This document shows, one piece after another, positions 56,003 to 64,000 of a stretch of DNA of 64,000 nt. Both the position numbers and the translations under genes were made by a program. The notes under the pieces are model-generated. The model ran no database searches, was not told where the DNA came from, and worked only from the letters and a program-made list of their open reading frames with translations. This stretch comes from Pisolithus tinctorius (taxonomy: Eukaryota > Basidiomycota > Agaricomycetes > Boletales > Pisolithaceae): NCBI GenBank assembly GCA_024663395.1, contig JANFAH010000097.1:1-64000 (forward strand). Reading direction: 5' to 3'. The stretch's first letter is position 1. The number at the start of each line of letters is the position of its first letter.

Positions 56003-57392
56003 ATGGCCGAGGATTATGAGGCCAATGATCCTGCTGCCAGACTTGCCAACGTCAAGAGGAAAGTAGCCGAGTTGGAATACGTCTCAACCTCTGAGGTTGA
56101 GGGCGACGGCATCGATGATAACTGTGACAATCTAGATGATGCCATCCGTGTTTTGGGGCACAAGAATGCCGCGGCCAAGGTATGTGCTGACCACCTTTCT
56201 CCGTGTTCCTTCATCTTTTATTTTCTTTCAGTCGTGCGTCACGGTTACAAAGGGCATGCCAAAGAAGATCAAGATACAAGCTTGCGACTCTATGTCCAGC
56301 TTATCAGCCACATCTACTAGCAAGAGATCTATCGTAGCGAGCGATTCGTTGAGTCAAGTGCAGACCATCCCTGCGCAAGTGCATTTCAACAATTCGGATC
56401 TCCCCTCAGATCTGCATAAAGATCAGAAGTGGAAGAGGGAAGTTATTCCGACGCTAATCCTATGGGCCAGAAACCAAGAGGATGCATTCAACATCACCAA
56501 GCAAGATATTTGCAGGGCTCTACAGGAGATCATGCCAGTCGTATACCCCATACTCAAGAACACGGCAGGTAGCATTCTTCCCAGCTCACCCATGGTTTCT
56601 GTCGTAAGTCCATTTCATTCTGACTTCATCTGTAGCTGAATGTGTTCGCCATAGGCGTCTCAACGCTTGTGTGATTGGAGGCATGGCTTTGCCTCCACGG
56701 CCATTGCACAACTCGTAGCTTTCTTCCTCAATCCTCAAGACCCATCACCCACCGACACTGCAAAAGTATTACTTGATCATTTCACATTCTTATATGAAGA
56801 CCTCGACACGACTGTTCCTGAGAAGGCCTTCCACTCCGTTTTTGTGCAACAGCTGCTGCTGAGCAGCCATTTGACCGCAACCAAAGGATATGTTCAAGTC
56901 CCCACTCTTGACACTTCATCTTTGGCAAAACATGGTGTTGTTGGTGCTCTTGGACTTTGTGCTGCTGTGGTAACATTTATTGAGTCATTTTCATAGCTAC
57001 AGTATTGATTAGTTTTTTAGCTCTCACGTGGCTTGAACCTCGTTAGATCTGGTGACATCGAGCTCAAGTCCCCCGTCAATGTCAAAGATGGTATTGCCAA
57101 AGTGGCAACGAGGTTTGTGCGGACCCCTGTCAAATACAACATGGCTTTGGGCAAGGATAGCAAGACTGTGTGCACGTTTTCAGACCAGAATTGGGGAGCC
57201 CCAACGAGGAAGTTTACAGGGGCCGCCAAAAGAAGATCTATTGCTCAGCTTCAAGCCATCGTAGAGCTCGCCCTTGCTTCGCTTGCGATAGGGCAAGAAC
57301 TCGACCCCGAGCTGTTGAGTGATGCAGGATCTGACAACGAGTATGCACTTATCTGTAGGTTTTCATTCCCTACTGCTTATATGATCCACTGA
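56003..57392 (+). CDS. Plavaka partner ORF 2, basidiomycete DUF6532-like protein
   Basis: Exons 56003-56179, 56232-56603, 56655-56969, 57021-57392, each in phase 0; about 411 residues. Acidic N-terminus (MAEDYEANDPAARLANVKRK), then the structured part: DQKWKREVIPTLILWARNQ, LQEIMPVVYPILKNTAG, QRLCDWRHGFASTAIAQLVA, FLYEDLDTTVPEKAFHSVFV and HGVVGALGLCAAV. The W..R..F...A...v..f pattern followed by a helix ending GALGLC resembles the DUF6532-type proteins abundant in Agaricomycetes and often near transposons; assignment is from memory of the pattern. Located between the two ends of the Plavaka element, so probably its second gene. Last exon end uncertain. Confidence 0.65.
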
Positions 57393-57745
57393 GTCCACAA
57401 CAGGATCTCTAATACATCTTCCCAATTGCTATTGCTAGTTCGTCTATGTTTTTCAATCCCTCGATCTTACTGCCGCGTAATTTACTTCACCGCTACTTAG
57501 CATGTGCTTAGCGGATATTAATTGCACTTCGTTGCTGCTTATCTGCTTGACGGAACAGAACCAGCATTATTTCAAGTAAGAAACTAATAAGCTAAGCATG
57601 CATTAAGTAAAAAATAAGCAGTGCTAAGTAAGTATCCAGCAGAAGGATCTACTTATCCAAGCAGACAGCTGCTTGGCAGTTGGTATGATAAGCAAATGTT
57701 AAGTAGCTGTCAAGTAAGGATAAGTAAACTCGTGATTTGCTGATG
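57393..57745. repeat. right subterminal region and inverted repeat of the Plavaka element
   Basis: Non-coding, dense in AAGTAAG, TTAGCA, AAGCAG and TAAGTA motifs in both orientations. Ends with TGATTTGCTGATG (57733-57745), the inverse of the left end. Confidence 0.6.
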
Positions 57746-58863
57746 CAGACTGAGAATCCAAAGGAACGAAACTGTTCAAGCCAATGTCGGGGATGACGAT
57801 GAGGTCTAAGCTGAAGCAGGAAATGACAAGACTACAGCCCAAAAACGAGTCCACTGCTAACTGTCTGGATGAATGTGATACATAATAAATCTTGAGACCT
57901 GAGGACTGTTTTACCCGCACTGAAACGGTGAAGTACGGAATTCCCTGGTATCGAGACGACATTGAGACTCAGAGTATCGGCTTCCCTTACGGAATTTTGC
58001 TGCTGCTTCGAGTGTCCACTGGGAGACGTTTCCGAAGACTGATAGCCAAGTGGCATTACAATACGGTGAAGGACATGCTCTGACTCTTCTCTCTGAGATC
58101 TACTGTCGCGGCGTATTATATAATCCCGCAAGCCAAGAAAGGGACTGACTCGCATGCTTGGTTTACCGTCATACGGAAAACCGAAGTTTGTTTCGCCATC
58201 GGCTTCCTCCTCGCTGAGAAGTTCACTTTAACATGGCGAGTTGGATAATGTATTTTATTCGCAACAGCTTGACAGTAACACGTCGAAAGAAGGAGAAATA
58301 GAAGAAGCTCGGGCCACCGGCCTACAACCGGCAGCGAATTCATTTTCTGTTCAAGTCGTCGTGCCTAACTAATCGAATGTTGAAAGCCGATATTTCGGCG
58401 GCACAAAAGGGCTGGTATGCTCGCCCATCCACATGTTTCGTCCTTTCCCCCCCTTCCAACTCGCGAGACATCCGTCAAAATGATAGTTCTCAGCCAGCCT
58501 GTATAACCTCTCAGTGAGTGTAGAACCGCACGCTTTGACTACATCACCTGCGGATTGATGCCACGCTGCGGGTCGGGCGGGTTGGTGTCATTCGTGAACC
58601 ACCCTATCAGGACCAGGAATCGAAAGCAGAATCAAAATTTGTCGGCGGTTTCCTCCTCCCTTCACAGACCATTGTGACACAATATTATTCCCGGAGGATC
58701 AAAATTTTGCCCGCGGCTCCCCCCATCACCATGTTCGCTGTCCAAATCATAGCAACAGATCCTGCAATATTAGTCCGGGAGCGAAAGGATCACAAACCTC
58801 ACCCACCACTTTCACTAGTTGCTATTGGCTCACCGTGTATTAGCTATCTCGCGACTGGCCTCT
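57746..58863. other. intergenic region, upstream of the first LCB2-like gene
   Basis: A minus-strand ORF of 107 codons (57832-58155) has no recognisable motif. The last few hundred bases should hold the promoter of the LCB2-like gene. Confidence 0.45.
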
Positions 58864-61016
58864 ATGGTGCCCTCTATAGTGAACCCTAGATCGCCCCCAC
58901 CGTCACAGTTCCGCCTTCAGGTAAAGAAGAGATCCTCCCTTGCACAGCTCCCCTCTCCAACCTCAGATACATTACATCTCTCTTCCATGCATAAAGCGGA
59001 TGCGCATGCTCGCAGTCGAATTATTACGTCAATTTTCTCCCCCTTTCTTTCTGAGATTTCGTCCGCAACTTCAGAAGACGCTATTTTCGGCGAGCCAGGT
59101 GATTGCGACATTGGGTGCCGTCACACAACACCTAGTTCAGAGCAAACATCCAACGTGCCTCACGCCGAATTTGGCCACTGCACCAACCAAAATTACCGTT
59201 TTGTTTCTCAGTATAATCCTGAAATGCCAGTCACAGAACCTGCGGTGGAAGAACCGCCCTACTACATTGTGCTCACAACGTACCTCAGTTACCTGCTCTT
59301 CATCGGATTTGGTCATATCGGTGATTTCTTTGGCAAACGATTCGCACCGTCCTCTTTCACCCATTTGATGCCATATGATGTGGGCTTTTCTCGTCTATCC
59401 CCTTTTCTCGCTGCTGATATCCGTCAGGGATACGCACCCCTGAATTCTGGTCTCGATTCGATGTATACTCGTCGCTGCAAGCGGCGCATAGATGACTGCT
59501 TCTCCCAGCCAATCACTGGTGTTGCTGGCCGAACCACCCTAATCTACGACCGATATTCTGAGGACTATAATCATACTCAGATTTACCCAGGAACGACAAC
59601 CAGAGTGCTCAATGTTGCTTCATACAACTACCTGGGATTTTCCCAGTCGCGCGGCGGGTGTGCCGATGCGGTCGAAGAATCTATCAAACGCTACGGTGTT
59701 TCAGCGTGCGGAACACGTTTAGAAGGGGGTACATGCGATCTTCATCGCATTGCTGAGGAATTGATTGCGCGGTTCATCGGCACGGAGGACGCGTTGATTA
59801 GTTCCATGGGATTCGCGACTAACTCGACGATCATTCCGGCACTAGTGGGCAGAGGTTGTCTTGTCATCTCGGACGAGTGTTGCCACATGTCCGTGAGAAC
59901 AGGCGTGAGGCAAAGTAATGCGCACGTGAGGATCTTCAAGCACAACAATATGGATAGCTTGGAACGGTTGTTACGAGAGGTTATCAGTCAGGGTCAGCCG
60001 AAGATCCATCGACCATGGAAGAAGATACTTGTGATCGTGGAGGGCTTGTACAGTATGGAAGGCACGGTAGTCAATCTACCGAAGATTATTGAACTGAAGA
60101 AGAAATACAAGGTGGGCTCCAGGATTTTTCCCGTTCTTTGATTGCTATCGCTGAAGTGGCGAGTTTAAAGTTCTACCTCTTTATAGATGAGGCACACTCA
60201 ATCGGTGCCCTGGGACCCCGTGGGCGTGGAGTGACAGATTATTTCAATGTTTCATCTAGCTCTGTTGACGTCCTCATGGGCACCTTCGCGAAATTCTTCG
60301 GAGCCGCTGGTGGATACATAGCGGGACCCAAGCCTTTTATTGACAGTCTTCGAATGCACGGTCATTCCGGGACGTATGCTGAAGCGATGACACCGCCTGT
60401 CCTTATCCACATTATCGCATGCATTGCTGGCATCATGGGTGTTTCATCTGTCCCCGTCCCCCCGATTTGCGAAAATACCTTTCAGTCGGTTACCCGCCAG
60501 TTGTCCACGGATGGAAAATTGATGCCCAGTATGGCCTGCGAGCGCCTGCATCCAGGGATGCTTCCGGCTTCTGCACTTCCCACATGGCTTTCTCTACCTC
60601 CATCACTTTCTGATGGATCTGAGGCACGGGAACGATTGCGCCGCCTAGCATTCAACGCTCGGTATCTCCGAGCGGGCTTGGAAAAGCTGGGTTTCATCAC
60701 CTCTGGTCATCCCTCTTCTCCCGTCGTACCTGTCTTGGTCTTTAATCCTGGAAAGATGGCGACGTTCTCACGAATGATGCGGACCCGGAAACCCACCCCC
60801 ATAATCGTGGTTGTCGTCGCATATCCTGCGACGCCTCTGATAAGTGGCCGGGTGAGATTCTGCATGTGCGCGTCGCATACAAAGAAGGATATCGATGTCG
60901 TGTTAAAGGCGTGTGATGAGGTTGGGGACTTGCTGGACATCAAGCATGGAAAAGGAAAGCGATGGCCAATCGAGGAGATCTTGAAGAGAAGTATCGAACT
61001 CGTCCATTCCATCTGA
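58864..61016 (+). CDS. serine palmitoyltransferase LCB2-type paralogue with altered PLP loop
   Basis: SPT subunit 2 condenses serine with palmitoyl-CoA, the first step of sphingolipid synthesis, at the ER. Exons 58864-59379, 59428-60111, 60171-61016; about 681 residues. The 48-base intron 59380-59427 is in frame; it is placed by comparison with the second copy. Start chosen at 58864 by matching copy 2. Seen: membrane segment [100 protein letters not shown]-lysine loop [16 protein letters not shown] (Lys codon 60291-60293); C-terminal YPATPLISGRVRFCM. Compared with the usual TFTKSFG, Thr is Ala and Ser is Phe; the segment usually DELNHAS reads DECCHMS. Lys and His are kept. Possibly a diverging or inactive paralogue; tandem with copy 2. 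Confidence 0.9.
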
Positions 61017-62458
61017 TCCTGTGTTACAGGGATATCTTTGCCCTCACCTTTATTTATCGAGAACTGATATAATCCAAGAGGTGTCGTGTGTTTCGTTTGT
61101 TGTTTGTACATACAGCACTAGATGCTTCGTGGGCCAGAAGGCCAAGACGATCACCCTCCGAGAGTATCCGGGCCCATCAGGACCCTGCGTTTGCGATAAA
61201 ACGATGTCATTTCAGAAAAAAAAACTTCATGGTGTACAGTGACATGTCATCGAGCCAAACACCTTCAAATGCGAGAGATCAGCGCTTCAGCCACGTAGGC
61301 GTAGTAACCACGGAAGTATCAGCGGTGCCCGAGAAGGATATCCAAATTTGTAGGGAATAGCTCAATTGAATAACGCCCCACCGATTGGAAAATGATAAAT
61401 ATTGATGCGTGCGAGGGGCAACAGTGTTGCGATGTGCAAACTTACGTTTGACGACCAAGTGTTCAAGTGGTGTTACATAAAGATAGTGATGGGCGGCAAG
61501 TAGAAGTTGGGTAGAGGTGTGTAGTACTTGACAGCCCGATCAGCAGAATCCGGCACAACCTCGCATTGTCCTGGCGATTAGAGTTAACCAGGGAATGACG
61601 ATTTCTGCTGGACCTAGCAAGAGCTAGTAAGAGGAGGCCTTCGAAATCATATGAGGGCTAGTGAGTCACGCTGAGCCGAGCAGAAGCTTGCTTGACCTTG
61701 CATGATCCCAACTAGGGGAGGGGGGCGACGACAGCTGGCTGATTGGCAAGGTGGTGCGAGGCCAGCAGCTTCTGCCACCGGGCCTACTACTTGCAAACAG
61801 AAACACCTAGGTTTGGTCCGTTACCATTACCTTACCCACACCCGACGATTTTGTTTGTGTTTATTTGTACCTAGATTCGGACACTTTCTCTGGTGACTGG
61901 TCTCGAGACATCCTGTCGGGACTTGTTTTAGGAAATATCTACTGTGTTCACCCGATTTTCCTACAACATCTCGAGATCATTACTGATGGGCTGAAAGGAG
62001 ATGAAGATATTCAGAAAGGTAAGCTTTATTGCTGACGTATATGTAGAAACGTGGCAGCACTCACAGCACACAAGTGACGTTACAGTCTGAAATGTGTCCA
62101 ACTCCTACAAGTGAATGGATAAAAAGTCTCGCCAGACTGGACTATGTTGCGTCCAGGAATAGGTGAAATGGTCTGCAAAACTGGCAGGCTGATGGAGCGC
62201 CACGATTGCATTTACATCGTCCGCCGCTAACATGATTTCGCATTGAACTTGTCCTCGGCCTTCACCAGTGGGGGTTACTCAGTCACCCGGAGCCGGCGCC
62301 CATGCGTTGGTTCCAAATCGGATTCACATAAAGGGGGCATAGTATAACTTCTCCTCTCCCCAGAACTAATCGTGATTCGTAACTCGCCGTCGAGAGAAGG
62401 GCCGGATTTGCCCAACGTTACTTGCCTGCATTCGCCTCCCCGGTGACTGGCCTCTACA
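61017..62458. other. intergenic region between the LCB2 tandem pair
   Basis: No supported gene. The last about 100 bases resemble the sequence before the start of copy 1 (shared ACTGGCCTCTA just ahead of each ATG), consistent with tandem duplication. Confidence 0.5.
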
Positions 62459-64000
62459 ATGGCCATACTAACGGCCTCCAGATCCCCCTGCTCACTCTCA
62501 CCCTCACCGCGGTCGCAGGACCCCTTCTGGGTGAAGAAGAGATATTCCGTTACACAGCTGCCTCCTATTACAGTCACATCACATCTTTCTACCGTGCACG
62601 AAGCGGAGGTGCATTCCCGCAGTCGAACCATTACACGGACCCCTACTCCTGTTCATTCTGTAACCCCGTCTAAAACCTCGGGGGACAGTGTCCTCGACGA
62701 ATCAGATGATCACAACCTTCACGCAGCGCTCACTTCAGAGAAAACTTCCAACACGGTTCAGAGTGAATTTGGTCACTGTGCCAACCAAAGTTACCGTTAT
62801 ATTTCTCAGCATAATCCTGATAAACCAGTCGCAGAAGATGAGATCGAAGAACCGCCATATTATATCCTGTTCACGACATACTTCAGTTACCTACTTCTCG
62901 TCGTAATAGGTCATTTGCGTGACCTCCTCGGCAAACGGTTCGCGAAGTCCTCCTTCATCGATTTGATGATACATGATGTGTGTCCTTCTCGTGTATCTCG
63001 TCTTTCATTGCTAAACCGCTGACATCTGCCAGGGATACGCACCACTTGTCTCTGACTTCCAATCGTTCTATGCGCGTCGCCTTGTACAACGCGTGAACGA
63101 CTGTTTCTACCAGCCGATCTCTGGTGTCGCCGGCCGAACCATTCTGGTCTACGACCGGTATTCCGAAGACTTTAATCGTACTCAGACATACACAGGAACG
63201 ACGACAAGAGCTCTCAACATCTCTTCCTATAATTACCTGGGTTTTGCCCAGGCGCACGGCAGCTATGCCGATGCGGTCGAAGAATCTATCAAGCGCTACG
63301 GTGTCTCGGCGTGCGGAACACGTCTGGAAGGGGGTACATGCGACCTGCATCGGATTGCTGAGGCATTGGTCGCGCGGTTCATTGGCACGGAGGACGCGTT
63401 GATTTGCTCCATGGGATTCGCAACTAATTCGACGTTCATTCCTGCGTTGGTGGGAAAGGGTTGCCTCGTCATCTCAGACGAACATAACCACGCTTCCGCC
63501 CGAATAGGCGTGAGGCAAAGCGGTGCATGCGTGAGGATGTTCAAGCACAACGATATGGGTAGCCTGGAAGAGTTGTTGCGGGAAGTAATTAGCCAGGGCC
63601 AACCCAAGACTCACCGATCATGGAAGAAGATACTTGTGATCGTTGAGGGCCTGTATAGTATGGAAGGCACGATGGTCAATCTCCCAAAGATAATTGAGCT
63701 GAAGAAGAAATACAAGGTACGCTCCTGTCGGCTGTCCAATACCATCGCTAAAGTGGTGGGTCAAGTTCTACCTCTTCGTGGATGAGGCACACTCGATAGG
63801 TGCGCTGGGACCCCATGGTCGTGGAGTGGCAGACTATTTCAATGTTCCGCCTAGCTCCGTTGACGTCCTTATGGGAACCTTCACGAAGTCTTTTGGGGCC
63901 GCTGGTGGATACATTGCAGGACCCAAACTACTCATTAACAGTCTTCGGATGCATGGTCACTCAGGGCCGTACGCTGAAGCAATGGCACCACCCGTTCTTA
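62459..64000 (+). CDS. serine palmitoyltransferase LCB2-type gene, cut by window end
   Basis: Tandem partner of 58864-61016. Exons 62459-62977, 63033-63716, 63766->64000. Seen: membrane segment [82 protein letters not shown] (His that stacks on PLP); [33 protein letters not shown]; canonical loop [17 protein letters not shown] with the PLP Lys at 63886-63888. Intron positions equal those of copy 1. All catalytic residues visible here are canonical, so this copy is the better candidate for the working subunit. The 3' end is beyond the window. Confidence 0.92.

Larger units (their letters stand above)
35249..57745. mobile_element. Plavaka-type DNA transposon, interrupted by a nested LTR retrotransposon
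   Basis: Bounds inferred from a 13-base inverted match (CATCAGCAAATCA at 35249-35261, reverse complement at 57733-57745) followed on both sides by imperfectly matching sequence for about 40 bases. The element carries a Plavaka-family transposase on minus and two partner ORFs on plus, divergently arranged. Subtracting the inserted retrotransposon (35992-51614) leaves about 6.9 kb, a plausible size. The ends hold many short AAGCA/TAAGTA/GCTTAG-like motifs, as in CACTA-related elements. A clear target duplication outside the inverted ends was not found. Confidence 0.72.

Noticed and set aside
35240..57750. Target-site duplication of the Plavaka element
   Set aside because: The bases outside the inverted ends do not repeat convincingly, so none is claimed.
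58819..58863. Upstream part of the copy-1 LCB2 frame, before ATG 58864
   Set aside because: The tandem copy supports the later start, and the stretch has no counterpart there.

Overview
This window is nuclear DNA of a filamentous basidiomycete, most likely an Agaricomycete. Genes are split by many short (about 50-100 base) GT-AG introns, proteins have the Ser/Pro-rich style of mushroom fungi, and the mobile DNA includes a Plavaka-type transposon. Exon structures given here were built by hand from splice motifs, reading-frame phase and conserved protein motifs; no alignment was run.

Left part (1-29,000), mostly conserved single-copy genes: a 5'-truncated SNF2/Rad5-Uls1-like ATPase (+), a 1.3 kaa Ser/Pro-rich orphan (+), an Est1/SMG7-like protein (-), a small HWA-motif protein (+), a KPWE-motif (PEX39-like) peroxisomal protein (-) divergent from an ArfGAP (+), UDP-glucose 6-dehydrogenase (-), and a phytanoyl-CoA-dioxygenase-like gene (-) with a frame break.

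Middle (29,000-35,250), gene decay: an MFS/monocarboxylate-transporter-like remnant, the C-terminal half of an EgtD-like methyltransferase, and a nearly complete 2-oxoglutarate/Fe(II) oxygenase with one in-frame stop. Together with the broken dioxygenase these look like a decayed specialised-metabolism cluster (inference).

Mobile region (35,249-57,745): three nested elements. A Plavaka transposon (imperfect inverted ends at 35,249 and 57,745; transposase on -, two partner ORFs on +) is split by a 15.6 kb Ty3/gypsy-type LTR retrotransposon (35,992-51,614; 1,876-base LTRs; 4-base target duplication GCGT). The reverse transcriptase of that element is split by a 4,065-base Gag-only LTR element (40,675-44,739; 350-base LTRs; target duplication CCGT) that carries about 155-base tandem repeats. 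A near-perfect 24-base palindrome recurs in the LTRs, gag and pol of the large element. The two LTR elements share an almost identical primer-binding site. The LTRs of the inner element differ more than those of the element that contains it.

Right part (58,864-64,000): a tandem pair of serine palmitoyltransferase LCB2-type genes. The second (cut by the window end) has the canonical PLP-lysine loop; the first keeps the lysine but has changed residues around it.
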